Positions 28,577-37,470 of a DNA stretch of 64,000 bases are shown here, piece after piece. A program made the position numbers and the translations under genes. Within the stretch, counting starts at the first letter, position 1, and each line of letters begins with the position of its first letter. Location: the NCBI GenBank assembly GCA_021777055.1, contig JAIQZO010000067.1, positions 148,885-212,884 of the forward strand, written 5' to 3'. The notes under the pieces were generated by a model. The model saw only the letters and a program-made list of their open reading frames with translations, had not been told where the DNA came from and searched no databases. The stretch is from Candidatus Anammoxibacter sp. (GTDB lineage: Bacteria > Planctomycetota > Brocadiia > Brocadiales > Anammoxibacteraceae).

Positions 28577-28795
28577 TTGGTGGCAGACGAAAGCAAAAAG
28601 GTCTTATCAGAGGCAGCGCAAGCAGTTGTGATGGCAATTGGTAGGGAGCGAAATGCTGTTGAATTTTATAGTTATCTGGCTGAAACAGTTACGATATCCA
28701 AGGCCAGTGAGTTCTTTGAAAGGATGGCACAAAGAGAACTTGAGGATATGGAAGAACTGGAACTCTTTTTAGCAAAATTGAACAAGAAGAAGTAG
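28577..28795 (+). CDS. Small ferritin-like/rubrerythrin-like helical protein
   Basis: 72 residues, a helix pair like half of a rubrerythrin four-helix bundle: RERNAVEFYSYLAETV and FFERMAQRELEDMEELELFL. The ExxH motif of the second helix is replaced by ELED, so metal binding would need to be altered or assembled by dimerisation. A strong cggaggt at 28564-28570 supports translation from TTG 28577 or GTG 28580. It is 11 bases upstream of the GlcD-like gene. Confidence 0.7.
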   Translation: MVADESKKVLSEAAQAVVMAIGRERNAVEFYSYLAETVTISKASEFFERMAQRELEDMEELELFLAKLNKKK

Positions 28796-28806
28796 GAGAT
28801 GGAAAA

Positions 28807-30231
28807 ATGAAATTATTCAAAAAAAAGGTAAAAATACAATATAAAGTTGAGAATGTTGCCAAAGCAATAGATAGATTAAAGAGCGAGGTTGGAGACTCTC
28901 GGGTCTATAATAACATAGAAGAACGGATCTGCTACGCCTTTGACGCAACAAAGCAGAGTTCTCTGCCTGATGTAATAGTAAAGCCGGAAACAACTGAACA
29001 TGTTGCCGCTGCAGTTAAAATTGCCAATGAGCTTGAAATACCTATTTACGCCAGAGGTGCTGGTACAGGGTTGACAGGCGGTTGTGTTCCCATTAAAGGT
29101 GGCATGGTTATTGATATAATGAAGATGAATAAGATTATAGAGATCAGCCCCCATGATTTGACCGCAGTAGTTGAGCCTTGTGTAATAACCAAGCATTTGC
29201 AGGATGAGGTAGGGAAACACCGCCTCTTTTACCCCCCGGATCCATCAAGTGCGGATTCATCTACAATAGGGGGAAATGTCGCAGAGTGTGCTGGAGGGAT
29301 TACCGGTGTGAAGTATGGTGTTACCCGTAACTACATCCTGTCTCTTGAAGTTGTTTTGGCCGACGGAACAATAATGAAGTGTGGGCGTAGAACATTGAAA
29401 AGTGTAACAGGATATGATTTGACCAGATTATTTGTGGGATCAGAAGGCACCCTGGGGATTTTTACGAAGATAGGGGTCAGGCTTATTCCTATGCCTAAGA
29501 AAATCTTGTCGGTTCAAGCTCAATTTACTAACGTTGACGATGCTTTGGCCACTGGTGACGATGTGATTAATAATAATGTTCTGCCCAGAACACTGGAAAT
29601 GATGGACGAAATCAGTATCAAGTCGGTTAGGGATTATGGTGGGCTTAAAATACCGGAAGAGGTAAAGGCCATTCTTATTATCGATGTTGACGGACAGGAG
29701 ACTGCGGTTTTGGAAGAGTTAGATACAATAGAGGAGCTATGCCGTAAAAACAATGCTGTCCATCTCATCAGGGCGAACACAACGGAAGAGCGTGAGAAAG
29801 TCTGGGCAGTAAGGAGGTCCATATCTCCTGCCTTATACAAGATCGCCCCTTTAAAGATAAATGAGGATATTTGTGTGCCACGAAGCAAGATAAAAGTTAT
29901 CCTTGATAAGGTGAAGAAATCCCTGGAAGGGACTTCAATCTTAATGGCGGCATTTGGTCATATTGGTGACGGAAATATACACCTGAACTATATGCATCAC
30001 GAGGATGAGAAAGAACTGGTCCATAAGCTGGTAACGGAAATATTTAAAGAAGTGGTTGCCGTTGGTGGAACCATCTCCGGAGAACATGGTATTGGAACAA
30101 CCAAGCAGGAGTTTATGAGAAGCGAGCTTACGCCTGAAGAGCTTACTGTTATGAGATCACTAAAGAATCTTTTTGATCCAAAGGGTCTTTTAAATCCAGG
30201 TAAAATGTTTCCAGTGGATGATGATGAATAG
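28807..30231 (+). CDS. glcD: FAD-linked oxidase, GlcD/D-lactate dehydrogenase type
   Basis: 474 residues. The PCMH-type FAD domain shows RGAGTGLTGGCVPIKGG, PPDPSSADSSTIGGNVAEC and GSEGTLGIFTKIGVRL. The C-terminal part ends with FGHIGDGNIHLN and GEHGIGTTKQEFM, typical of GlcD and D-lactate or 2-hydroxyglutarate dehydrogenases. taggagatgg precedes the ATG. It would oxidise a D-2-hydroxyacid, with electrons going to the Fe-S protein encoded downstream. The substrate is not readable from sequence. Confidence 0.9.
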   Translation: MKLFKKKVKIQYKVENVAKAIDRLKSEVGDSRVYNNIEERICYAFDATKQSSLPDVIVKPETTEHVAAAVKIANELEIPIYARGAGTGLTGGCVPIKGGMVIDIMKMNKIIEISPHDLTAVVEPCVITKHLQDEVGKHRLFYPPDPSSADSSTIGGNVAECAGGITGVKYGVTRNYILSLEVVLADGTIMKCGRRTLKSVTGYDLTRLFVGSEGTLGIFTKIGVRLIPMPKKILSVQAQFTNVDDALATGDDVINNNVLPRTLEMMDEISIKSVRDYGGLKIPEEVKAILIIDVDGQETAVLEELDTIEELCRKNNAVHLIRANTTEEREKVWAVRRSISPALYKIAPLKINEDICVPRSKIKVILDKVKKSLEGTSILMAAFGHIGDGNIHLNYMHHEDEKELVHKLVTEIFKEVVAVGGTISGEHGIGTTKQEFMRSELTPEELTVMRSLKNLFDPKGLLNPGKMFPVDDDE

Positions 30232-30570
30232 TATATCATAGCGCGGCAAAGCCGCAACCAAAATACAGAATACAGAATACAGAATTCAGGAGTCAGAATT
30301 CAGAATAAAGCATAGATTTCTGATTGTTTTAGAATATAGTTATTAATTGTAAATTTGTATTCACTTCCTGAATCATGTTTTCTATTATTCCATATTCTAT
30401 ATTCCATAAAAACTACAAAATCTTTTTAAAAAAGAAGTTTTTATAAAGTAATACTATAAATACCGATAGTTTAAGAAATTGACCAGCTTTGCGAAGATAT
30501 TAATTGCGGTTTGTAAGACTGAGTTTGTCTAACATTTTAGGATTGTAAATTTTATACAGAAGATATAATC
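30232..30570. other. Intergenic region with short repeats
   Basis: 339 bases without a gene. It holds a tandem-like run (30261-30307) of cagaatacagaatacagaat and cagaattcagg-type units, and a copy of the dispersed repeat at 30361-30464. The flanking genes are both plus-strand. No terminator is evident. Confidence 0.6.
30361..30464. repeat. Dispersed intergenic repeat, copy B
   Basis: Partner of 22208-22302, with the same ordered blocks (ctgaatc, ccataaaaac, acaaaat, aagaagttttt, agtaatactataa). About 75 percent alike by eye. Confidence 0.5.
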
Positions 30571-31830
30571 ATGTCATTAAATTGGGAAGAAGAGATAGCA
30601 AAATGTTCCATGTGTGGTAAGTGCCATTCTGTTTGTCCTGTCTACCTTGAGACTGGAGAAGAGTCCATGGTTACCCGTGGCAGGATAAGTCTGGCTATTG
30701 CGCTAAGAGATCATCAGATAACCATGACAGAGGCCCTGAAGGACTCTGTGTTTTCATGCAAAAAATGTTTGAGGTGCTGTAAGATATGCCCCTCAGATGT
30801 TAACTTTGAAATTATTATCCAACACCTTTTATATAGCGTGGCTGAAGAGATGGGGATTCCACTGCTTCCAAAGCTTGTCTTCAGATGGGTTTTGCCAAGA
30901 AGGTGGCTCTTCAATTTGATGCTTAAATGCGCTGGAATTGGGCAGAAAATTATGCCAGCCAAGGAAAGGGGGCTTATGCGTCACCTCCCAATGATGTTTC
31001 TTGGCGACCGATGGATACCCACTCTATCTAAAGACTCCGCATTAAAGCAGTTTGGTGGAGTGCACAAGGTGGCAAACCCCAAAATGCGTGTGGCTTTTTT
31101 TACCGGATGTCTTATTAACTATGTATATACAGATATAGCAGAAGCGGTAATAGATGTGTTGAACAGGCTGGATATTGAAGTTGTTGTTCCAAAAAAACAG
31201 CTCTGCTGCAGTATACCTGCGCTGTCTCTTGGTGACCGTAAGGCAGCAACGACAATCATGTTTAAAAATCAGGATGCGATGAAAGAGGAAAAGGTTGATG
31301 CTGTAGTTGCTGCATGCGGCACGTGTACAAAGGCTCTAAAACATGACTATTTGCATGTACTGGAAGATTCCTGGCAAGAGATGTCTGACAAGGTTTACGA
31401 TATATCAGAATTTATTGAAAAGTTTACCGAATATAAGACTGAACCAAGCGAAGAAAAGTTGACTTACCATGACCCATGCCATCTGTTCTGGGCACTTGAT
31501 ATTCATGATCAACCCCGGGACCAGCTCAAAAGATCAGGAAACTATGTAGAGCTGGAAGGTGCTTCTAATTGCTGTGGTGGAGGTGGTGTGTTTACCTTGC
31601 TGCATTATGACTTAACGGTAAAGATTATGAACAAAAAGATTGATGACATAGAAAAAAGTGGAGCTGATATTGTTACGTCCAACTGCCCAGGATGTGTCAT
31701 GCAGATCTCAGATGGAATTGCCGGGCGGGATCTTAATGTAAAGGCGATGCATACTATTCAGGTGCTAAGAAAGTCGTTGATTGATGGTAGTAAGAGGCAA
31801 CTTAAAGAAGAGGTTGAAGTGGCTAGCTGA
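30571..31830 (+). CDS. GlcF-like (Fe-S) heterodisulfide-reductase-type subunit
   Basis: 419 residues. An N-terminal pair of 4Fe-4S sites (CSMCGKCHSVCP and CKKCLRCCKICP) is followed by two CCG domains (CCSIPALSLGD with CGTCTKAL; and CCGGGGVF with NCPGCVMQ). This is the GlcF/LutA/HdrD type of electron-transfer subunit that works with GlcD-like FAD oxidases. Its gene is separated from glcD by a 339-base gap holding repeats. It probably links hydroxyacid oxidation to a membrane or cytochrome acceptor. Confidence 0.9.
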   Translation: MSLNWEEEIAKCSMCGKCHSVCPVYLETGEESMVTRGRISLAIALRDHQITMTEALKDSVFSCKKCLRCCKICPSDVNFEIIIQHLLYSVAEEMGIPLLPKLVFRWVLPRRWLFNLMLKCAGIGQKIMPAKERGLMRHLPMMFLGDRWIPTLSKDSALKQFGGVHKVANPKMRVAFFTGCLINYVYTDIAEAVIDVLNRLDIEVVVPKKQLCCSIPALSLGDRKAATTIMFKNQDAMKEEKVDAVVAACGTCTKALKHDYLHVLEDSWQEMSDKVYDISEFIEKFTEYKTEPSEEKLTYHDPCHLFWALDIHDQPRDQLKRSGNYVELEGASNCCGGGGVFTLLHYDLTVKIMNKKIDDIEKSGADIVTSNCPGCVMQISDGIAGRDLNVKAMHTIQVLRKSLIDGSKRQLKEEVEVAS

Positions 31831-31950
31831 GGTAATATAAATGGGTTGGTTTCTGCAAATACGTATACTTTCTGGTGAAGGTTTTGCGGTACCTATACGT
31901 GATTGTTCATGTTTAATATAATTAAGTGGTGTCTTAAGAAGAAAAGTCAA

Positions 31951-32679
31951 ATGAAAACATTATTTTCGTTTTGTGCTATATTAACAGCGTCTATTCTACT
32001 TTCACAAGGTTTTTGTTTTTTTGAAGCCAGTGGGAAGAATTATAGATATAAAGAATGGACATTTCTTTATGAAGAGAAATGCTCAAAGTGCCATACGCTT
32101 GAGAGAGTGTTCAAGGATGTTAAAACTGAGGATGAGTGGAAGGCCTGTGTTACGGAGATGATGCGAAAGAGCCCGTTGTGGATTACGCCGGAAGATGCCT
32201 CGCAGATCGCAGATGAAATAATAGGTATAAAGGAAGAGCTTGTAGTTGAAAAATCGCAAAAACGAAAATATGATAACGCTACAGTTCTTTTTATAGATAG
32301 GTGTACTAGGTGCCATTCCGCAAATATGATACTTACTAAAAACAAGACAAGGGAAGAGTGGCGAGATACTGTCTGGAGAATGCGTGACAAAGCACCTGAT
32401 ACCTTTTTTCGAGGAGATATTAGTGCTATTTTAGATTTCATTGTCGAGAGAAGTGAGTTGATGAAAGATGATATCTCTGCAGACATTATGGTAAACAAGT
32501 GCTTGATTTGTCATGAATCGGGGAGAATTCTGCTTGAACAAAAGACTAGAAAAGAGTGGGAAGAATGCGTCAGGGATATGCGTGATATTGTACGTGATAA
32601 GTTGAAAAAAGATTGGTATACTCATGACGAATTTAAATTAATAGTTAATCTGCTTGTAAAGACACAGGGAGTGGAGTAA
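31951..32679 (+). CDS. Exported triheme c-type cytochrome made of three repeated modules
   Basis: 242 residues from the ATG at 31951 (open from 31903). A signal peptide (MKTLFSFCAILTASILLSQG) is followed by three modules of about 65-75 residues, each with CxxCH and a conserved tail: KCSKCHTLERV..TEDEWKAC, RCTRCHSANMI..TREEWRDT, KCLICHESGRI..TRKEWEEC, then a Met-Arg/Met pair. The repeat of heme motif, T..EW and VxxMR suggests triplication of one mono-heme unit. The likely role is periplasmic or anammoxosome electron transfer. It lies between the GlcF-like and flavodiiron genes. Confidence 0.85.
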   Translation: MKTLFSFCAILTASILLSQGFCFFEASGKNYRYKEWTFLYEEKCSKCHTLERVFKDVKTEDEWKACVTEMMRKSPLWITPEDASQIADEIIGIKEELVVEKSQKRKYDNATVLFIDRCTRCHSANMILTKNKTREEWRDTVWRMRDKAPDTFFRGDISAILDFIVERSELMKDDISADIMVNKCLICHESGRILLEQKTRKEWEECVRDMRDIVRDKLKKDWYTHDEFKLIVNLLVKTQGVE

Positions 32680-32762
32680 CTGTTGTTTATGAGTTCTTTG
32701 CGGAGAAATTCTTAACTTTTAATTGTGGGTCTATCTTTTTTTTGCTGTAAAATGGAGGATAC

Positions 32763-33965
32763 ATGAAATCGGTTGAAATAAAAGAAAATGTGTTTTGGGT
32801 GGGCGTCTTGGATCCTACTCTTGTAGTGTTTGATATTGTTATACCCACGGAACATGGTACAACATATAACGCATACCTTGTTAAAGGTAAAGAGAAGACC
32901 GCATTGATAGACACGGTAAAAGAACCGTTTAAAGAGGATTATCTAAATCTTATCGGAACAATTATTGACCCAAAAGAGATAGATTATATTGTAATAAACC
33001 ATTCGGAACCTGACCATTCAGGTGCACTTCCATACCTTTACGATTTTGTCCCAAACATTACGCCAGTTTATTCAAGAACAGCCAAGACGTTTGTTAGTAG
33101 CATACTTCACAAAGAGTTTAATCCTATTGTTGTAGGGGATGGAGACAAAATTGATCTGGGCGGCAAGACTCTAAGCTTTGTAACGGCTCCTTTTTTACAC
33201 TGGCCTGACACAATGTTTACATACCTCGAAGAGGATAAAATCCTGTTTCCTTGTGATGCCTTTGGTGCCCATTATTGTAGTGAGCAACGATTTAATGATG
33301 AGATTGATGAACCTGATGTAGTTCATGCTGCTTTTGAATATTATTACAAGTGTATATTAAGGCCGTTTAAAGACCATATAGTAAGGGCAATGGAGAAGAT
33401 AAAGGATTTGGACATTGATATTATAGCACCTTCTCATGGTCCGATTTTACGGTCAAATGTATCCGGTTATATTGAGGATTATAAAAAATGGGCATATAAC
33501 GCCAAAGATCCTTCTGTAAAAAAGAAGATCAGCATATTGTACGTCTCCTCTTATGGCAACACTGCAAAGATGGCAAAGTCCATTGCCAGGGGCGCTGTTC
33601 TTCCCGGTGTAGAGATATCCCTTTATAATGTAACGGAAGTTCCCCTGGATAAGATAATAGATGAAGTTGAGATATCTGACGGTATTATTATTGGTACTCC
33701 AACTTTAAATGCAAAGACACCTGAACCAATCTTTGATATCATTTCAAAGCTTGTGACACTTAATGTTAAGGGAAAGGCTGCTGCAGTGTTTGGCTGCTAC
33801 GGCTGGAGCGGTGAAGCTATACAAATGACAGAAGATATCCTGAAAAGTTTTAAATTCAAGATCATTGTTGGCAGTTGCAAATTAAAGTTGGTTCCGACAG
33901 AAGAGGAATTAAAGCAATGCGAAGAGTTTGGCAGAACATATGCTAAGACGCTATTAGGAAAGTAG
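32763..33965 (+). CDS. Flavodiiron protein (FDP/ROO-type O2 or NO reductase)
   Basis: 400 residues, typical length. The metallo-beta-lactamase-like diiron core has NHSEPDHSGALP (His80, Glu82, Asp84, His85 of the HxExDH motif), HWPDTMFTY, FPCDAFGAHY and APSHGPI. The C-terminal flavodoxin domain (about 258-400) has ISILYVSSYGNTAKMAKSI and GTPTLNAKTPEP. No rubredoxin domain is fused. It reduces O2 to water or NO to N2O in the cytoplasm. tggagg at 32752-32757 precedes the ATG. It is the last gene of the redox run, closed by a terminator at 34042. Confidence 0.95.
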   Translation: MKSVEIKENVFWVGVLDPTLVVFDIVIPTEHGTTYNAYLVKGKEKTALIDTVKEPFKEDYLNLIGTIIDPKEIDYIVINHSEPDHSGALPYLYDFVPNITPVYSRTAKTFVSSILHKEFNPIVVGDGDKIDLGGKTLSFVTAPFLHWPDTMFTYLEEDKILFPCDAFGAHYCSEQRFNDEIDEPDVVHAAFEYYYKCILRPFKDHIVRAMEKIKDLDIDIIAPSHGPILRSNVSGYIEDYKKWAYNAKDPSVKKKISILYVSSYGNTAKMAKSIARGAVLPGVEISLYNVTEVPLDKIIDEVEISDGIIIGTPTLNAKTPEPIFDIISKLVTLNVKGKAAAVFGCYGWSGEAIQMTEDILKSFKFKIIVGSCKLKLVPTEEELKQCEEFGRTYAKTLLGK

Positions 33966-34041
33966 TTAACGTTGTTGTTGGTTATTCAGTATAGAAGATT
34001 TGATTGTTCTTTATATTTTTCTTTGGTTAGTTCCATATTTC

Positions 34042-34086
34042 AAAAAAAAAGCTTGTACATAAATAAATGTGCAAGCTTTTTTTTTT
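34042..34086 (+). terminator. Rho-independent terminator after the flavodiiron gene
   Basis: A 19-base stem (aaaaaaaaagcttgtacat at 34042-34060) pairs with 34067-34086 (atgtgcaagcttttttt), with a short loop and a long T tract. It can also end transcription coming from the other strand. Confidence 0.88.
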
Positions 34087-34194
34087 GATTTTAATAAGAA
34101 TTTCTCAATTTAGATAAAAGCAAGCCGATTAATAATTACATGTAATTTGATAAATTTATCAAAGATATCTAACATGTCACGCTAGGGGAAAAGT

Positions 34195-35691
34195 TTGAAC
34201 GAAAAACTTCTGTTTGTAAACCAAAAAGACAGTAAATTAATAGCCCTATTCGGAATTTTATTAATTGGTCTTTTTCTGCGAGTATATGACTTAGGGGGTG
34301 AAAGTATATGGTTTGATGAAGGATACTCGATTAGATTTGCGAATTTAAGCTTATCCCAGATATTTTTCCTTCCAGAGAACAACCCTCCGCTATATTATAT
34401 TATTCTGCATTGGTGGATTAATTTGTTTGGCGATTCGGAATTTTCTATTAGATTTCCGTCCGTTATATTTGGATTCCTATCAATATATATGATATATAAA
34501 GTAGGGAGTCAAATTTATAATAAAGATGTAGGTATATTAAGTTCATTACTCCTGGGATTGTCTGCTTTTCATATTCGCTATTCTCAAGAAGCAAGGACGT
34601 ATAGTTTGTCTACTCTTCTAACTCTCATTTCCATATATTTCTTCATAAGCTTACACAGAAAGGGGAATTATACTGTTTTGCTTGGGTATATTTTCTTTAG
34701 CACCCTCTTAATATATTCTCATATCTATGGTTTATTCATAATAATATTTCAGAATATTTATTTTATTGCATTGTTTTTCTTGTCAAAAGAAACTCATAAG
34801 CTTAGCCTTAAAAGATGGATTTCTATACAGATTATATTAATTATTCTATTTCTTCCGTGGATTAAGATTTTTATGACCCAAACATTAGGGGTCGTAGTGG
34901 ATGGTTTTTGGATAAAGGTTCCTGGTTTAGGAACAATAAAAGCATCTCTTAGAAAGTTTTCTGGAGGGGAATTGCTATTTTTGCTTTTTATGATATTAAT
35001 ACCTTTGTCTATGATAACGTATGAAAAAATTGGAGGTAATAAGAATTGGAGAAGTATTTTTCGTTGTATTGAGAGCTGTCGCTGGAAAATACAATTTATA
35101 AATACTGATAAGATTTGTTTGTTGATACTATGGCTTTCAAGTCCTATTATTTTGCCATTTATAATTTCGCGATTTACAACTCCGATTTATCATACCAAAT
35201 ATACAATCGTAGCTTCGTTGGCTTTCTATTTATTAGTGGCCAAAGGAATCAACAATATAAGTCATAAATATCTTAGGTTAATCATAATTAGTGTTGTCGT
35301 TGCATTTTCGTTAATATATATTTCTGGGTATTACACCAAAGCGAATAAGGAACGATGGAGAGATTTGGCGTATTATATAGATAAAAATGCTAAAAATACT
35401 GATTTGTTACTTTTTAACTCAGGTGATTGTATAGATATTGTCTTTAATTATTACTCTAAAAGGGTAGGTTTAATTAAAAAACCGTTTCCTGAGAAAACTA
35501 GATATGTTGATGATGAAAATATAAAAGAGTTAGGGCCCATCACTGATGCTTTCAATAGGGTGTGGGTTATATTCTCACATAGTAGGGATGAGAAAGGGCT
35601 TATTAACCAACGGCTTAGTGAAGCTTATAATTTATCATATCAAAAGAAATATTATGGTATAAATGTATATCGTTGGGACAGAAGAGAATGA
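34195..35691 (+). CDS. GT-C membrane glycosyltransferase (PMT/ArnT-like)
   Basis: 498 residues with about ten membrane segments. The N-terminal loop contains the GT-C acidic site WFDEGYSIRFANLS and the following ENNPPLYYIILHWW, a pattern of GT39-like transferases that use polyprenyl-phosphate sugars. TTG at 34195 is the start; aggggaaaag precedes it. It is alone on its strand, and the minus-strand polyprenol-phosphate mannose synthase-like gene beyond may supply its donor. Confidence 0.82.
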   Translation: MNEKLLFVNQKDSKLIALFGILLIGLFLRVYDLGGESIWFDEGYSIRFANLSLSQIFFLPENNPPLYYIILHWWINLFGDSEFSIRFPSVIFGFLSIYMIYKVGSQIYNKDVGILSSLLLGLSAFHIRYSQEARTYSLSTLLTLISIYFFISLHRKGNYTVLLGYIFFSTLLIYSHIYGLFIIIFQNIYFIALFFLSKETHKLSLKRWISIQIILIILFLPWIKIFMTQTLGVVVDGFWIKVPGLGTIKASLRKFSGGELLFLLFMILIPLSMITYEKIGGNKNWRSIFRCIESCRWKIQFINTDKICLLILWLSSPIILPFIISRFTTPIYHTKYTIVASLAFYLLVAKGINNISHKYLRLIIISVVVAFSLIYISGYYTKANKERWRDLAYYIDKNAKNTDLLLFNSGDCIDIVFNYYSKRVGLIKKPFPEKTRYVDDENIKELGPITDAFNRVWVIFSHSRDEKGLINQRLSEAYNLSYQKKYYGINVYRWDRRE

Positions 35692-35823
35692 AGGGAGATC
35701 TTAGCTTAAACTATTTCCATTTCCGCTGTACTTATTATATCTGTGCTTTAAAATTTCCAATAGGAGTTAAAAATAATTTACTACTAAAATCTGAGTATAA
35801 AAAGAAATTATTTTTCTAAACAC

Positions 35824-36579
35824 TCAAAGAAAAATAATATAATTTCTGATAAATTTCATGCTATTTCCTAAACGAATCCACCATGCATTTATTATAAACT
35901 CAACAATATCAGAAGCACCTAATTTTGTTTCACCTTTTATTCTATCAACAAACTCTACCGGGACTTCTTTTACGATGGCTCCTTTAGCTACCGCTTTATG
36001 CAATAAAGTCATTTGAAAGGCATAACCTTTTACCCCAAGATTTCCAATATTTATTCTTTTTAGAACTGAAGCATGTATTGCACGAAAACCAGCAGTGCAA
36101 TCACGAATTTTGTATAGCCCAACAATATAACGTGCAAATATATTTCCACAAGTAGAAATCGTTTTCCTTCTGAGTCCCCAGTCATGCGGGACTTTCCCTC
36201 CGTCAATATAGCGGCTGCCAATAACAAAGTTAACTCCTTTATCAAGGGCGGCAATAATTCGTGGAACATCTTCAGGTTTATGAGAAAAATCAGCATCCAT
36301 CTCCATGACAATATCAGCATTTAGGTTATCAATGGCATATTGCATGCCTCTGATGTATGCAACGCCTAAACCTTGTTTTTTGCCTGTAATTAGGTGGATA
36401 TTTGCAGACTTTTTAGTTTCTGTTTTAACAATTCCGGCGGTTCCGTCTGGGGAATTATCGTCAACAACAAGTATATTCATGTTGTGTGGCAATTTTCTGA
36501 ACTCTTCTTGTAATGAATCTATCAAATGGCCAATGTTTTCTTTCTCGTTATAAGTTGGTATAATTATTATGATTTTCAT
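35824..36579 (-). CDS. Polyprenol-monophosphate sugar synthase (Dpm1-like GT2)
   Basis: 251 residues, the size of single-domain dolichol-phosphate mannose synthases. IIPTYNEKENIGHLIDSL, the nucleotide site VVDDNSPDGTAGIV and EMDADFSHKPEDVPRI (DxD metal site) are GT2/Dpm1 motifs. QMTLLHKAVAKGAIVKEVPV and EFVDRIKGETKLG are also present. It would transfer mannose or a related sugar from a nucleotide sugar to undecaprenyl phosphate, giving a donor for GT-C enzymes such as the converging gene at 34195. Confidence 0.92.
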   Translation of the reverse strand: MKIIIIIPTYNEKENIGHLIDSLQEEFRKLPHNMNILVVDDNSPDGTAGIVKTETKKSANIHLITGKKQGLGVAYIRGMQYAIDNLNADIVMEMDADFSHKPEDVPRIIAALDKGVNFVIGSRYIDGGKVPHDWGLRRKTISTCGNIFARYIVGLYKIRDCTAGFRAIHASVLKRINIGNLGVKGYAFQMTLLHKAVAKGAIVKEVPVEFVDRIKGETKLGASDIVEFIINAWWIRLGNSMKFIRNYIIFL

Positions 36580-36620
36580 GTTTATGTTCTATCGGTTAAT
36601 TTCGAACACGGTTCATCCAT

Positions 36621-36658
36621 AAAAAAAAGCAGGAACTTTAATTGCTCCTGCTTTTTTA
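36621..36658 (-). terminator. Rho-independent terminator after the PEP-CTERM gene
   Basis: On the minus strand it reads aaaaagcaggagc, a short loop and gttcctgc followed by a run of T. It lies just beyond the stop of the PEP-CTERM gene and before the Dpm1-like gene. Confidence 0.82.
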
Positions 36659-36687
36659 TTCCTTAGATCTGTTTTATTTAAAAAGCA

Positions 36688-37470
36688 TTAGATTAATGCT
36701 TTATTTCTTCTCTTTTTCCTAATGCCGGCACCAACTAGCCCTACCAAACCTAGTCCTAGGAGTGCTACTGTGCCTGGTTCTGGTACAGGCTGAACTGATT
36801 CAACTATTACGACGAAATCGTCATAATCACCATCGCTGTAAGCTAAATGTAAGTCTTCAAATGCGAGAATATATTCGTTGTCTGTCCATAAACCAGGGGC
36901 AAATCCGGGCATCTGTATCGTGTCGGTATCATTTCCCTGGTAGGATACCATATGGTCATATCCATCACTATTTAGGCTGGTATCAGAATACCACGTTTTT
37001 ATATTGTTTGGATTATGTGTGTCTTCCAGGAAATAACCGAAGCTATTACCAGCAAAAAAAACACCGGTTGATGCAAAATTAATGACAACTTCTCCAGTAT
37101 CTTTAATTCCTATCGCTTTTTGATCTCCAGAGCTATCCGAACCCTCAAAAAGTACAACTTTATTGGAACTATCAGTTTGGTCATATATACCAAATTGGTT
37201 GGTTCCTGCATAACCAGCTAATTCAATTATTATTGTGGAAATAGAACCACCTGACCCGGTAATTGACCAATAAGAATCGTTTGTATCTGATAGCGCATCA
37301 GTTGTGACATCTACAGTGCTAGGTCCACCAACTGTAATATCATCTATGATTCCCTGTAAAGAAGCCCCTCCGTCACCGAAAGTCATAGGGGCAGACAAGC
37401 CAACCTTGGCACTAATAAGGCACATGCTAAAAATACCGACAAATAACAAAAATCGTTTATTCTTTTTCAT
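36688..37470 (-). CDS. PEP-CTERM sorted exported protein
   Basis: 260 residues. A signal peptide (LLFVGIFSMCLISAKVGLSA) is followed by a beta-rich body, and the C-terminus has the full sorting signal: VPEPGTVALLGLGLVGLVGA, then a basic tail (RKKRRNK). Such proteins are processed by an exosortase, which is not in this window. The middle (YDQTDSSNKVVLFEGSDSSG, DDFVVIVESVQP) resembles other PEP-CTERM/DUF4114-like surface proteins, which is typical of biofilm or matrix components. Confidence 0.85.
   Translation of the reverse strand: MKKNKRFLLFVGIFSMCLISAKVGLSAPMTFGDGGASLQGIIDDITVGGPSTVDVTTDALSDTNDSYWSITGSGGSISTIIIELAGYAGTNQFGIYDQTDSSNKVVLFEGSDSSGDQKAIGIKDTGEVVINFASTGVFFAGNSFGYFLEDTHNPNNIKTWYSDTSLNSDGYDHMVSYQGNDTDTIQMPGFAPGLWTDNEYILAFEDLHLAYSDGDYDDFVVIVESVQPVPEPGTVALLGLGLVGLVGAGIRKKRRNKALI

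Noticed and set aside
28577..28795. Treating the mini-ferritin as a fragment of the longer erythrin at 26100
   Set aside because: It has its own strong ribosome site and stop, and is separated by two intact genes.
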